64,000 bases of DNA. Origin: JBKQVT01 sp963804825 (GTDB lineage: Bacteria > Planctomycetota > Planctomycetia > Pirellulales > Thermoguttaceae). The translations under genes and the position numbers were made by a program. The notes below the pieces were generated by a model that saw only the letters and a program-made list of their open reading frames with translations, did no database searches and was not told where the DNA came from. This document shows, piece after piece, positions 17,956 to 27,804 of the stretch. The stretch is from positions 248,001-312,000 of the forward strand of contig CAWDRV010000003.1 of assembly GCA_963804825.1 (NCBI GenBank), in the 5' to 3' direction. Every line of letters starts with the position of its first letter. The stretch's first letter is position 1.

Positions 17956-18431
17956 TTGGGATGCGAAGTAACAAAGACCTACATGGCCAAGCCGGGCGAA
18001 CTCGAGCCCAAGTGGTGGCTGGTGGACGCCACGGACAAGGTGGTCGGCCGCCTGGCCAGCGACATCGCCATGATCCTGATGGGCAAGCACCGCCCCACGT
18101 ACACCCCGCACGTCGATACCGGCGATTTCGTCGTCGTCATCAACGTCGAGAAGATCATCTTCAGCGACCCGGACAAGTGGGAGCAGAAGCAGTACACCTG
18201 GTACACGGGCTACCCGGGGCTGAAGGTGGAGACGGCCGCCAAGCGCAAGATCCGCCGGCCGGAGCTGATCCTCCGCGAGGCCGTGCGGCGGATGTTGCCG
18301 AAGAACAAGCTCGCCTTCAAGATGCTCAACAAGCTGAAGATCTACGCCGGCGGCCAGCATCCGCACCAGGCCCAGCAGCCGGAGCCGAAAGAACTGGGCG
18401 TCAAGAAAGCTGACGATCACCCGAGCGAAAT
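17956..18431 (+). CDS. rplM: 50S ribosomal protein L13
   Basis: About 150 residues. KTYMAKPGELEPKWWLVDAT, GRLASDIAMILMGKHRPTYT, PHVDTGDFVVVINVEKI, AVRRMLPKNKLAFKMLNKLK and IYAGGQHPHQAQQPEPKEL are diagnostic. TTG at 17956 is preferred over ATG at 17983 because homologues include the KTY before AKP and GGGAG precedes it. As given, the frame runs straight into rpsI with no stop; removing one base near 18400 gives a stop at 18431, so the exact end is uncertain. Confidence 0.9.
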
Positions 18432-18456
18432 AGCCAACGCGAAGCGAAGGAAATCC

Positions 18457-18876
18457 ATGGCAGCAGCCACGACCAAAGCGGTCTACGCCGCAGCGACATC
18501 CTGGGGACCGGCCGGCGCAAGACGTCGGTCGCCCGCGTGCGGCTTCGCCCCGGCCAGGGGCCAAATCACCATCAACGAGCGGCCGCTGGACGAGTATTTC
18601 CACAACGTGCAGCAGCGCAACGCCGTGCTGGCCCCGCTGGTGCAGACCGGCAAGCGCGACGAGGTCGACGTGGTCGTCCGCGTCGACGGCGGCGGCATCA
18701 CCGGCCAGGCCGACGCCATCAAGCTGGGCCTCGCCCGGGCCATGAAGAAGTTCAGCCAGGAGGTCGAGGGCGCGCTTCGCGATTCCGGCCTGCTGACCCG
18801 CGACGGCCGCATGAAAGAGCGGAAGAAGTACGGTCTCCGCGGCGCCCGCCGCGGCACGCAGTTCTCCAAGCGATAA
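18457..18876 (+). CDS. rpsI: 30S ribosomal protein S9 (frameshift pair near the start)
   Basis: ATG at 18457 with GAAGGAA upstream. The N-terminus reads in a second frame as DILGTGRRKTSVARVRLRPG, then returns to QITINERPLDEYFHNVQQRN, VVVRVDGGGITGQADAIKLG, ARAMKKFSQE and the conserved S9 tail LLTRDGRMKERKKYGLRGAR ending FSKR. Two shifts (near 18490 and 18557) compensate. rplM-rpsI is the universal operon order. Confidence 0.92.
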   Translation: MAAATTKAVYAAATSWGPAGARRRSPACGFAPARGQITINERPLDEYFHNVQQRNAVLAPLVQTGKRDEVDVVVRVDGGGITGQADAIKLGLARAMKKFSQEVEGALRDSGLLTRDGRMKERKKYGLRGARRGTQFSKR

Positions 18877-18956
18877 TTGTCGTTGCCGCCACGATCGAAG
18901 ATTTTAGGTGGGCCTCGCCCGCCACAATCGCTTCGGATGGTGCAGGAGGCGACGGC

Positions 18957-19364
18957 ATGTGGAAGCTTGAATGCCCCCATTGCGGGAAACGCGGAATTTC
19001 TCCTGTGCGCAAGATGTGGCTGGGCCCGGCCCTGCCGGCGACATGCACCGCCTGCGGCAAGAAGGTGGGAGTGCCCTACGTTGCGGCTTTGTTGGCGTTC
19101 CTTCCGTTCTTTGTAGCCATCGGCGTCGCGGCATTCACGGAGCCGTTCGCCCTAAAGGCGTGTCTTTGGGTTGGCGGATTTGTGGTGATGTCGGCCATTT
19201 ACCTGCTCTGGGTGCCGTTGGAGCCTCGGGGGCTGAACAAAGGGGCCGTGGGACTGAAGGTTATTTGGGGTCCGAACGGGAATACAACGAGTTGTTGGAT
19301 TCGCAACTCGCCGGGCTTGCCAAACGTAGCTGCGTCCCGGTTTCGGCTCTTTGAGAAACAATAG
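18957..19364 (+). CDS. Small zinc-ribbon membrane protein
   Basis: 135 residues, ATG at 18957 with CAGGAGG 8 nt upstream. N-terminal zinc ribbon: CPHCG at residues 6-10 and CTACG about 25 residues later. Two membrane helices follow (YVAALLAFLPFFVAIGVAAF and CLWVGGFVVMSAIYLLWV). Family and function not recognised. Lies 80 bp after rpsI on the same strand. Confidence 0.7.
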   Translation: MWKLECPHCGKRGISPVRKMWLGPALPATCTACGKKVGVPYVAALLAFLPFFVAIGVAAFTEPFALKACLWVGGFVVMSAIYLLWVPLEPRGLNKGAVGLKVIWGPNGNTTSCWIRNSPGLPNVAASRFRLFEKQ

Positions 19365-19377
19365 CTTCCATCGATCG

Positions 19378-19412
19378 CCCTCACCCCAACCCTCTCCCGG
19401 AGGGAGAGGGGG
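19378..19412. repeat. CCCTCACCCCAACCCTCTCCC/GGGAGAGGGG dispersed repeat
   Basis: Short hairpin CCCTCTCCCGG-AGGGAGAGGG with the leading CCCTCACCCC, as at 8482 and 41285. Confidence 0.8.
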
Positions 19413-19468
19413 AGCTTGAATCGGCCATTCCCGGGCGTTCTCCGCAACCTATACTTTCCCGGCAAACG

Positions 19469-20813
19469 ATGCACCCGGGAACGCGGAGAATCGCCGTGGT
19501 TCTGTTGACCTTCACGATCGGCATTCTAAACATTTGTTTAGGTTATGCGTTGGCGGTCTTTCTTGGCTACGGCCCGCCCAGCCTGGCGGAAGGGTGGGAC
19601 GCCCTCGTGGCCCAGTCGCCGGCCGCCGCTCCCGTGGCGGCGACGCCCAGCGCCGATCTTGGGCAAGTGCCTTCCTCGTCCGCGGGCCGCGCGGACCCAT
19701 CGGCGCGCCGATCGCGCGGGAGGCCGCGGAATCGCCATCGCCACTCGCCGTCCCCATCGCCGCCGTCGCCGCCGGCTGCACCCGCGACGTGGCAGTTGGA
19801 CGAGACGTTCGTGGAGACGAACATCTTGAAGTTCAGCGTGGCGATTTCCCGGAGCGGCGCGCAGATGCGAATGATCGAAAAGCGGCTGCGGTCCAGCGAA
19901 GGACATTGGGACGCGGCGACCATCGAGGCGTGCCTGGCCGAGTTGGAGAAGGACGCCGCGGAGTATCTGGACGAACAGGGCCGGCTGGCGGAGCAACTTC
20001 ATGATCGCATGGCCGAACTTGGCGACATGGCCGCCGTGGGCGAGCAGGTCGAGGCGGCCAATCTTGCCGCGGTCGCGCAGTTGGAGACCACGATCAGCAA
20101 TCTCAAGCACATGGATTTTCACGGCGATCTGACGGCGGCGGGAAACGCGGTTGCTGGAGGAGATCGACAATTTGCGGGTCGCCCGGCACAATCTCCGCGA
20201 CGACCAGGAAGCGGCGTTTCTGGCCGTGGCCCGGCATCAGAACCGCCTGGGCAAGATCGATCCGCAGGCGCGGACGGACTATTTGACCGGCTTGCCGAAC
20301 CGCATCGGCTTGGAGACCGCGCTGTGGCAATGGTGGGAGGAGGGCTTCCCGCAAGAGCGCGAGATGGGGGCCATTCTCTTGGACCTCAACGGCTTCGGCA
20401 AGGTTGCGAAGAACGCTGGGATCGGCCGTCTCGGACCGCATCCTGGCCGTTTTGGCCGGGTTGTTGGCAAGGTGAGCGGCCCGTCGCACCTGGTGGGCCG
20501 CTATGGCGGACAGCGATTCCTGATCGTCATGCTCGACACGGGTCCGCAGGGGCTGCAGAGGCTGGGGCAACTGCTGCGCCAATCGATCGAGCGGACCACG
20601 TTCGTCCGCGACGGCAGCCGGATTTCCGTCACGGCTTCCGCCGGCATCGCCTCGGTTGTGCCCCAGGAAAGCGTCGAGACGTTCCTGAACCGGACGGAGC
20701 AGGCGCTGCATTGCGCGAAGCGAGGCGGGGCCAACGGGGCATGGTTCGACAACGGAAAGCAGCGCCGGTCCGGTCCGAATCGCTCGACCTTCGCGCCGAG
20801 TATCGCGAAGTGA
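19469..20813 (+). CDS. Membrane-anchored GGDEF-domain protein with degenerate active site (frameshifted)
   Basis: About 445 residues. N-terminal membrane helix (VVLLTFTIGILNICLGYALA), Ala/Pro/Arg-rich linker, coiled-coil region (about 120-230), then a GGDEF domain: RTDYLTGLPNRIGLETALWQ, GAILLDLNGFGKVA, GRYGGQRFLIVMLD, ISVTASAGIASVVPQES, LNRTEQALHCAKRGGAN. The signature GGDEF is GGQRF, so diguanylate cyclase activity is doubtful; it may bind GTP or c-di-GMP or act through dimerisation. Shifts: extra G near 20150 and a compensated pair near 20425-20475. Confidence 0.8.
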
Positions 20814-20825
20814 CGATTTGAGTCG

Positions 20826-21662
20826 TTAGACGCCTGTGAACCGGCGGGAAGCCTTGCTCTTGACTTTGCTCTTGGCGTGGTGGGGTTTTTCGCCGTTGTG
20901 GACGGCCGGCTTCCTGTTGCGGCCCGCGGAAAGGACCTGCCGCAACAGGGCGGAAAGGTCGTCGTAGGGCGTCTCGGAGGGCGGGCCGGGGCTGTATTGA
21001 TAGGTCGAGTGCTGGATCTTCCGCGACAGCGCCAAGAGCGTCGAGGAAACCGTGCCGTAATCGCCGCCGCTGAGGACCAGGCCGCGGCGTCCCTCCTCAT
21101 TCGGCTTCCGCGAGCACGCCCGGCTGGCGACCGCCAGGAACGTCACCGCCGAATCGAGCGTGTGCAACGTCAACATGCGGCGGAGGTACTGGTGACGCTC
21201 GTCGTTCGCGTCGTCCAGGTCGCCGTTGGTCAGCGTGTGCAAGCCCGGGGGAGAGTTCGGCCACTTCGATGCGGTTGCCGGCATAGACCACGGCGGCGTA
21301 CTTGTCGTCGGCACAAGGTAATTGGCGCCGGCATACGCGCCGCCGGAAAGCTCCTTGACGGCGCAGTCGACCGCGTCGCGGGCGTTGCGCCGATCCAAAA
21401 GGTCGCGGCAGAGCAGCCCGCGCGACCGCGGCTCCAAGGGGGCCAGGACCTTGGGGCGGTTGGTCACCAGGACCAGCAGTCCGAACTGGTTGACGCCCAA
21501 CCAGGTCCCTCCCGCCTGGCGGTCGATTCCGCACACCACGCGCGGCGTCCCCGGCTGAATTTTGGGGTATTGCGTGGGCCGCGAGAAATACTCTTCCCGA
21601 TTAGCGGCCAGCAAAATGGGGGTATTTCGCGCGACTCGATACAGGATGGCCAATGTGCACAC
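20826..21662 (-). CDS. NRDE/TANGO2-family protein
   Basis: 278 residues from a GTG at 21662. N-terminal MCTLAILYRV, ANREEYFSRPT (the NRDE motif as NREE, with Cys2 as presumed N-terminal nucleophile), GGTWLGVNQFGLLVLVTNRP and LSGGDYGTVSSTLLAL match the family. Between about 21245 and 21320 the frame is off by one and then returns (correct reading KYAAVVYAGNRIEVAELSPG). TANGO2-type proteins are linked to haem and acyl-CoA handling; the role here is not known. Convergent with the GGDEF gene. Confidence 0.8.
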   Translation of the reverse strand: MCTLAILYRVARNTPILLAANREEYFSRPTQYPKIQPGTPRVVCGIDRQAGGTWLGVNQFGLLVLVTNRPKVLAPLEPRSRGLLCRDLLDRRNARDAVDCAVKELSGGAYAGANYLVPTTSTPPWSMPATASKWPNSPPGLHTLTNGDLDDANDERHQYLRRMLTLHTLDSAVTFLAVASRACSRKPNEEGRRGLVLSGGDYGTVSSTLLALSRKIQHSTYQYSPGPPSETPYDDLSALLRQVLSAGRNRKPAVHNGEKPHHAKSKVKSKASRRFTGV

Positions 21663-21697
21663 CGTCGTCTCCCGGCGTTACATTCCACAGGTCCGAA

Positions 21698-21740
21698 GGG
21701 GACAGTCCGATTTTCGTCGGACGAAAATGGGACAGTCCCC
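21698..21740. repeat. GGGGACAGTCC hairpin, copy 2
   Basis: GGGGACAGTCCGATTTTCGT pairs with ACGAAAATGGGACAGTCCCC. Same family as 16382-16444. Confidence 0.85.
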
Positions 21741-21870
21741 GGGATGTCCAACTATTAAGTCTAGTCGTTCGCAAGTTCCCGGCATATCACCATAAAGGGG
21801 GGGTGAGGCCGGCATGGGAATGCCGATCGCAAGTCGTTCCGCACAAGGCAGTTTCCGGCATTATGAACCT

Positions 21871-21946
21871 GTGCCACGGCTGTGTCAGCCGTGCGGAAGT
21901 TGGCCAAACCCCGTCGATTCCGGCACGGCTGACACAGCCGTGGCAC
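21871..21946. repeat. 24-bp inverted repeat GTGCCACGGCTGTGTCAGCC
   Basis: Arms 21871-21894 and 21923-21946 are exact reverse complements (GTGCCACGGCTGTGTCAGCC GTGC), each arm also palindromic within itself. A single arm of this family with one change lies inside rsmE at 34613-34634. Confidence 0.9.
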
Positions 21947-21956
21947 GAATTTTCAC

Positions 21957-22090
21957 GGTCCCCTCTCCCTCCGGGAGATGGTTAGGGTGAGGGCCGTTGG
22001 CGGAATGAATCATGCACTTGGTGTTGAAATCCGCTACGCCACCTCGGGCACCGCTTGCAGTCCCTCTCCCAAAGGGCGAGGGGAGACATT
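21957..22090. repeat. Two CTCTCCC/GGGAGA-type dispersed repeats
   Basis: GTCCCCTCTCCCTCCGGGAG at 21959 with GGTTAGGGTGAGGGCC following, and TCCCTCTCCCAAAGGGCGAG at 22063. They fill the space downstream of panB. Confidence 0.7.
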
Positions 22091-22095
22091 CTCAA

Positions 22096-22884
22096 TCACT
22101 CTCGGCCGGGGAAGACGCCCTGGCGGACCTCGTCGCGATAACGGCCGACGGCCTGCGAAATCACGCCGGCAAGATCGGCATAGGCTTTGGCATGGCGCGG
22201 CAGCGGACCCGGCGCCAGCCCGAGCAGATCGTGCAGCACGAGGATCTGGCCGTCGCAGCCCGCTCCCGCGCCGATGCCGATGGTGGGGATGCTCACGGCC
22301 GCGGTGATGCGGTTGGCCAACTCGGCCGGGATGCACTCCAGCACGATGGCGAAGGCGCCGGCCTGCTGGACCGCTTGGGCGTCGGCCAATAATTGCTCCT
22401 CGTTGCGTTGCACGCGATAGCCGCCCAACTGGTGAATGCTCTGCGGTTGCAGGCCGCAATGGGCCATGACGGGAATGCCGGCCGAAACCAAGCCCGCGAT
22501 CACCTCCGCCTGGGCGACGCCGCCTTCCAGCTTCACCGCCTGGCAGCGCGTCTCCTTGAGAATGCGGGCGGCACTGTCGATCGCCTTGTAGACGCCGAGG
22601 TGAAAGCTGGGAAACGGCATATCGACCACCACCAGGGCATGGCGCACGGCCCGGCCCACCATCTCGGCATGGTAGATCATCTCGTCCAGCGTGACCGGCA
22701 GCGTCGTGGGCCGTCCCTGCACGACCATCGAGAGGGTGTCGCCCACCAGGATGCCTTCGATGCCCACGGCATCGACCAACTGGGCCGTGGGAAAGTCGTA
22801 CGCGGTCAGCATGGTGATCTTCTGGCCGGCCGCTTTCATGGCGGTGAACTGGGGAACCGTGATCGGGGGAACGTCAGGAGTCAT
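22096..22884 (-). CDS. panB: 3-methyl-2-oxobutanoate hydroxymethyltransferase
   Basis: 262 residues, ATG at 22884. First committed step of pantothenate synthesis: adds a hydroxymethyl group from methylene-THF to alpha-ketoisovalerate. Typical blocks: KITMLTAYDFPTAQLVDAVG, ILVGDTLSMVVQG, VVVDMPFPSFHLG, AVKLEGGVAQAEVIAGLVSA, MAHCGLQPQSIHQLGGYRVQ, FAIVLECIPAELANRIT, TIGIGAGAGCDGQILVLHDL. Complete and in one frame. panC is not in the window. Confidence 0.97.
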   Translation of the reverse strand: MTPDVPPITVPQFTAMKAAGQKITMLTAYDFPTAQLVDAVGIEGILVGDTLSMVVQGRPTTLPVTLDEMIYHAEMVGRAVRHALVVVDMPFPSFHLGVYKAIDSAARILKETRCQAVKLEGGVAQAEVIAGLVSAGIPVMAHCGLQPQSIHQLGGYRVQRNEEQLLADAQAVQQAGAFAIVLECIPAELANRITAAVSIPTIGIGAGAGCDGQILVLHDLLGLAPGPLPRHAKAYADLAGVISQAVGRYRDEVRQGVFPGRE

Positions 22885-23168
22885 GGGATGGCGAAAGGGG
22901 GTGAGAATCGGACACGGCCCAACGTGAATCTTGTCGAGGGCGGATTGGCGGCCCCCCATGCCCAACGGGGGGGTGGGGGCTGCTCGGGAAATCAACCTCG
23001 CGGTCTACAAAACTCCTCCATTGTACGCACCGACCGTCCTCCGTTACCAGCGGCAGGGCTGGTCAAGCCGGTGAAAAAAGGTTATGGTAGGTAGAGGGAG
23101 CAACGGGTATCGAGGGCAAGGCAAAGGCTCGGTTTCTTATCGGAACCAATTACAGGGGGAGGACTGCA

Positions 23169-24194
23169 ATGTCTCATCGCGGTTTCCTGGTCGCGTCGCT
23201 TGTGCTGCTGTTGTCGGCGCCGGTTTACGGTCAACGAGGAGGGATGGGCGGCGGCGGCGGCGGCGGTGGTGGTTTTGGCGGCGGCGGAATTGGCGGCGGA
23301 ATGGGTGGCGGCGGAATTGGCGGCAAGGGATCCGAAGGCAAGACAACGTCCGCAGCCCGTGCGTCAAGAAGGCACCGTTGACAAAGTCGGACGGGGCGGC
23401 ATCATCATGGTCGCCAAGAACGGTCCCTCGGTGCAGGTCGCGGTGGGGCCGGCCACCAAGGTGCATTATACCGGCACGGCCACGCCCAGCTTCCTGAGAA
23501 AAGGTCTTGCCGTGGAGTTTACGGCCGAGATCGATGAGAAGCACGTCATCAAGGAGAAAATCACCCAACTGAAAATTGTCACGTCGGCGCCCGACGCCGC
23601 GGTTTGTTTCCGGAGGGATCGGGAGAATGGAACCCGCCCGAGGATGCCTTCGGTTTCAACGCGAAGGGCGGCGGGGATGCGGCGGCGGCCGAGAAGGGCG
23701 GGGGCAAGAAGCCCGCCCCGAAAAAATCCGCCAAGGTCAAGCTGCCCGGCACCTACGTCGTTCGCGGAATCGTGACAAGCTACAAGTCCGGCAAGCTCGT
23801 GGTCGCTGCCGGCAAGGGAGGAGTGGCCAAGGGCGAGGTGGACGACGATGCGACGATCAACGTCGACGTGGCCGACTTCAGCTGCGCGGTCAAGGGCGAC
23901 ACGATTAGGGTCGAGGGCCACGCCGCACAAGCAAACATGATCCAGGCCGAGTCGGTGACGATCACGGCGAAGGAGCCTCTCACCGGTCCGACGAAGAAGA
24001 AACCGGCGCACGTCGACAAGAAGAAAAAGAAAGACGCCTCGGGAGACGATGCCGACGACGCGAAGCCGGAGAAGAAAGCGGCGCCGACAAAACGAGTGCG
24101 TCTGAACAAGCGAACGCCGAGGGCGTTCGCGGTGGCTTTTCCGGTGGATGAGCATGGGGCGGCCGCCCAGGACCAGATCTACTTTCCCTTGTAG
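23169..24194 (+). CDS. Secreted glycine-rich protein of unknown function (frameshifted)
   Basis: About 340 residues when repaired. ATG at 23169 with GGGGGAGGACTGCA just before. Signal peptide SHRGFLVASLVLLLSAPVYG, then a glycine-rich stretch (GGMGGGGGGGGGFGGGG), then in shifted frames a domain starting EGTVDKVGRGGIIMVAKNGP, another with TYVVRGIVTSYKSGKLVVAA, VDVADFSCAVKGDTIRVEGH, and a Lys-rich tail (KKKPAHVDKKKKKDA). Breaks near 23340 and 23595. Two OB-like beta domains are likely; no catalytic motif seen. The 3' end overlaps the convergent TPR gene by 16 nt. Confidence 0.65.
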
Positions 24195-25196
24195 CCGAGC
24201 TTCTTGGCCTGTGCGAAATCTTCGTCCGCTTTGACCTTCTCATCTTTCTCGCGAGTAGGCAACGGCCCCGGTCGCGATACGCTACGGCATAGTTCGGGTC
24301 GAGCCGGATGGCCGTCGGTGTAGTCGGCGATGGACTTGTCCGTAGTCGCCCTTTTTATAGTACGACACTGCCACGGATGAAATACGCATAGCGTATACTT
24401 TCGGATTGAGCCGGATGGCTTCGGTGTAATCAGCAATGGCCTTGTCAAATTCGCCCTTGTCCACCAAGCGATGCCTCGTTCGACGTATGAGTGACCATTC
24501 TTGGGATTCCGTCGAACGGCCTCCGTCGATGCGGCAATAGCTGAATTGAAGTCCTCGTTTGCCTTGGTTTTGTCGCCCTTATTTTTGTAGGCGATACCAC
24601 GGTTGCGATAGTAGTTCCGGCATTCTCTGGGCTAAGGTGGATGGCCTTTTTGAACCGGAAGACCTTGTCAATCACGCTTGCAGTTTCGCAAGCCACGCCG
24701 GCCGTACGCCCAGGCATTTTTAGGGTCCAATTGAATTGTCCGGTCAAGATCGGTTATCGCTTTGTCCGGCTCATCCTTCCCCGTATAGGCGAGGCCTCGG
24801 TAGTAATACGCCTCGGCATACTTCGGATTGAACAGAATGGCTTTGGTGTAGTCGGCGACGGCCTTGTTGAGGTCGTGCTTGTTTTCATAGGCAATACCTC
24901 GGTTCATATACGCCTGGGCAAGTTTCGGTTTGAGCGGATGGCTTCCGTACAGTCAGCAATGGCCTTGTTCGTTTTTGCCCTGCTTCCCGGCTGCACACCG
25001 GCACAGTAGCGGTTCGGCTGACGGTGGAGCCGGAGGCATCCGTGAATCCGGACATGGCCGCGTCGAAATCTGCTTTCTCTAGGCAAGACTTGCCCTTCTG
25101 GAAGGCCTCCGTCGCGGCACCGGTTCCGCCCGCAACCATTGGGCAGACAACAAGATTCCGACCAACACCGCCGCGCAGCACGTACGAGTCGTTCAT
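24179..25196 (-). CDS. TPR-repeat protein (heavily frameshifted)
   Basis: About 330 residues when repaired. ATG at 25196 preceded by GGAGGAAAAGCC. Successive tetratricopeptide repeats are visible in alternating frames: EAFQKGKSCLEKADFDAAMS, MNRGIAYENKHDLNKAVADY followed by TKAILFNPKYAEAYYYRG, LAYTGKDEPDKAITDLDRTI, MVDKGEFDKAIADYTEAIRL, ending FAQAKKLGYKGK. At least six shifts. The N-terminus (GGVGRNLVVCPMVAGGTGAA) may be a signal peptide. A scaffold for protein interactions; partner unknown. Confidence 0.7.
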
Positions 25197-25474
25197 GGCT
25201 TTTCCTCCCATGAAACGCTCCCATAATACCCTCTCCGATCCCCAGCAACCAGCCGGTAGAACGGATGGCCCAGCCTGGTGAAAGAACTGTGGCTGTGGAA
25301 GATAGACGTGCGGCGCCACGGTGGCGGACACCCCCCCAAACGCGGTGCGGGGGCTTGTACCCGATGTGCCGGGGTGGGCGAGACCACAAAAATTGTGTTG
25401 TCTTGTATAGTACAATTACTTGGTGCCGCGCCGTCGCGCGACGCCCCCAGACACGACCTCGTGGAGAACCCCCC

Positions 25475-26449
25475 ATGACCGCCCCTTGGATCACGTACCG
25501 GCGCGAACTGAAGGTCCTGGACTGCACCGTGCGGGACGGCGGCCTGATCAACGAGCACGCCTTCGAGGACGGGTTCGTCAAGGGCATCTACCAGGCGTGC
25601 GTCGAGGCGGGAATCGACTACATGGAATTGGGCTACAAGGCGGCCAAGAAACTCTTCGCCCGCGACCGCTTCGGCGCCTGGAAGTTCTGCGACGAGGACG
25701 ACATCCGCCGCATCGTGGGCGACAATCCCACGCCGCTGAAGTTGGCGGCCATGGTCGATGCGGGCAAGTCCGACTGGCACACCGACGTGCCGCCGAAGAA
25801 GGACAGCGTCCTGGACATGATCCGCGTCGCCTTCTACGTGACCCAGGTCTCCGAGGCCGTCGATATGATCAAGGACGCCGCCGACAAGGGCTACGAGGTG
25901 TCGGCCAACCTGATGGCGGTCACCACGGCCAAGGAACAGGAGATCGACCAGGCCCTTGAAATCCTGGCCGAAACGCCCGCCAGCGCCCTGGTCGTCGTCG
26001 ATAGCTACGGCGCCATGTACGCCGAGCAAGTGGAAATCCTGGTGAAGAAGTACCTCAGCTACGGCAAGGCGACCGGCAAGGAGGTGGGCATCCACGCCCA
26101 CAACAATCAACAACTGGCCTTCGCCAACACGATCGAGGCCATCATTCACGGGGCGAACCGGATGGACGCCTCGATGGGCGGGCTGGGCCGCGGCGCCGGC
26201 AACTGCCCCATGGAACTGCTGGTCGGCTTCCTCCGCAATCCGAAATTCAAGATGCGGCCGATCTACCAGGTCGTCCAGGACCAGATCTTGCCGCTGAGCC
26301 GCCGCGTGGAGTGGGGCCCGCTGGTGCAATACAACATCACCGGCCAGCACAACGAGCATCCGCGCAGCGCCATGGCCGCCCGCAGCGGCGACCAACGCGA
26401 CAACTACGTCGCGTTTTACGACAAGCTGGTCAACGACCAGGACATGTGA
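25475..26449 (+). CDS. HMGL-like / aldolase catalytic domain protein
   Basis: 324 residues, ATG at 25475 with GTGGAG upstream. HMG-CoA lyase-like TIM barrel: LKVLDCTVRDGGLINEHAFE (first strand, metal-binding Asp), CVEAGIDYMELGYKAAKKLF, VDSYGAMYAEQVE, and the metal motif VGIHAHNNQQLAFANTIEAI followed by MGGLGRGAGNCPMELL. Resembles 4-hydroxy-2-oxovalerate aldolases and homocitrate/isopropylmalate synthases but lacks their C-terminal domains. The substrate is not determined by sequence. Followed by the alternative glmU on the same strand (83-bp gap). Confidence 0.82.
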   Translation: MTAPWITYRRELKVLDCTVRDGGLINEHAFEDGFVKGIYQACVEAGIDYMELGYKAAKKLFARDRFGAWKFCDEDDIRRIVGDNPTPLKLAAMVDAGKSDWHTDVPPKKDSVLDMIRVAFYVTQVSEAVDMIKDAADKGYEVSANLMAVTTAKEQEIDQALEILAETPASALVVVDSYGAMYAEQVEILVKKYLSYGKATGKEVGIHAHNNQQLAFANTIEAIIHGANRMDASMGGLGRGAGNCPMELLVGFLRNPKFKMRPIYQVVQDQILPLSRRVEWGPLVQYNITGQHNEHPRSAMAARSGDQRDNYVAFYDKLVNDQDM

Positions 26450-26532
26450 CGCCCCCGCGGCGCCAAGCCCGGCTTGACAGTTGCCCCACCGCGGGCGAAA
26501 CTTGCCGTAACCCCACGCAAGGAGTTCATCCC

Positions 26533-27804
26533 GTGCGACTCATCCTCATCGACCGGCTGCCCCAGCGGAGCAACTTCCACCCCTTGACGTTCTGCCGGCC
26601 GACCTGGGAATTGCGTTGCGGCATGACGACGCTTGGGGAGAAGCTCTCGGCCGCCGCGGGTGGCGCGACCGGCGTGGCGTGCTTCCTCCCGCCCTACCTG
26701 GCCGACGTGTATCGCGCCCAAACCGCCTGGCCGGTCAACGATCCGGCCAGCCTGCGGGACGACGACCTGATGGTCGCCGCCGGCTGGGTGAAAGCGGAGG
26801 GGCTGGCGCTGGTGGCCGACGGTCCCAGCCGCGTCGCCCTCGACGCCGGCGGCGAGGTGCTCCTGGCCCGCATCACCCGCGACGACCTGGCCAAGCTCCC
26901 CGCCGATTCCATCCAGTCGTTGTTGGCCGCGGCCAAGCAGTCGCTGCCGGTGGCCGCCGGCGGCGTGGTGCCCGCCTGGAATTACCCCTGGGAACTGGTT
27001 CTGGCCAACGCCGGGCAACTGATCGAGGATTTTCGCGCCGCCGGAAAGAGCGGGATCGAGGGCAGGGTCGAAAAACCCTCCGCGATCCGCGGCAGCCGCG
27101 GCGACCTCTACGTCGCCCCCGACGCGACGGTCCATCCCATGACCGTGCTGGACGCCACGGCTGGACCCATCACTATCGACGAGGGCGCGGAAATCCAACC
27201 CTTCACCCGCATCGAAGGACCGTGCTACGTCGGCAAGCAGTCGATCCTGCTGGGGGCTAAGTGCCGCCGGGGGAACACGATCGGCCCGGCCTGCCGCGTC
27301 GGCGGCGAAGTGGAACAGTCGATCCTGCACGGCTACATCAATAAGTATCACGACGGTTTTCTGGGCCACGCCTACGTGGGCCCGTGGGTCAACCTCGGCG
27401 CGATGACGACCAACAGCGACTTGCGCAACGATTACGGCCGGGTCAAGGTCGTCCTGGACGGCCGCACGGCGATCGACACCGGCTCGAACAAAGTGGGCGC
27501 CCTGATCGGCGACCATGTGAAGACTTGCATCGGCACGCTCTTGAACACGGGCGCGTACGTGGGGGCGATGGCCCAACTGGCCACGCCCGGCGTGCTGCTG
27601 CCGAAGTTCATCCCCTCGTTCGCCTGGCTGCGCAAGGGCGTGGTGAGCGAAGGGCCGGGCAAGCGGCGGCTTTACGAAACCGCCCGGCTGGCAACCTCGC
27701 GCCGCGGCATCCCCTGGACCGAAGCCGACGAGGCGCTGTGGGATGAGGTGTATCGCATGACGGCAGAATCAAGGCGGAAGGCGGAAGGCGAGCCGGAGGC
27801 GTGA
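26533..27804 (+). CDS. Alternative bacterial GlmU-type sugar nucleotidyltransferase
   Basis: 423 residues from a GTG at 26533 with AAGGAG 8 nt upstream. N-terminal nucleotidyltransferase-like part (MRLILIDRLPQRSNFHPLTF CRPTWELRCG), then a left-handed beta-helix acyltransferase domain: TVHPMTVLDATAGPITIDEG, GPCYVGKQSILLGAKCRRGN, YINKYHDGFLGHAYVGPWVN, LGAMTTNSDLRNDYG, NKVGALIGDHVKTCIGTLLN. This matches the alt_bact_glmU family (UDP-GlcNAc synthesis for cell wall and surface glycans). The final residues (RRKAEGEPEA) are encoded by the GGAAGGCG repeat and the start of the GAGCCGGAGGCG palindrome. Confidence 0.85.
   Translation: MRLILIDRLPQRSNFHPLTFCRPTWELRCGMTTLGEKLSAAAGGATGVACFLPPYLADVYRAQTAWPVNDPASLRDDDLMVAAGWVKAEGLALVADGPSRVALDAGGEVLLARITRDDLAKLPADSIQSLLAAAKQSLPVAAGGVVPAWNYPWELVLANAGQLIEDFRAAGKSGIEGRVEKPSAIRGSRGDLYVAPDATVHPMTVLDATAGPITIDEGAEIQPFTRIEGPCYVGKQSILLGAKCRRGNTIGPACRVGGEVEQSILHGYINKYHDGFLGHAYVGPWVNLGAMTTNSDLRNDYGRVKVVLDGRTAIDTGSNKVGALIGDHVKTCIGTLLNTGAYVGAMAQLATPGVLLPKFIPSFAWLRKGVVSEGPGKRRLYETARLATSRRGIPWTEADEALWDEVYRMTAESRRKAEGEPEA

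Noticed and set aside
16384..21740. GDSPIFVxxKxGTVP-type frames as coding
   Set aside because: They come from the GGGACAGTCCC hairpin repeat.
25390..25430. Promoter before the HMGL-like gene (TTGTGT, TATAGT, TACAAT)
   Set aside because: No pair has an acceptable 15-19 bp spacing.
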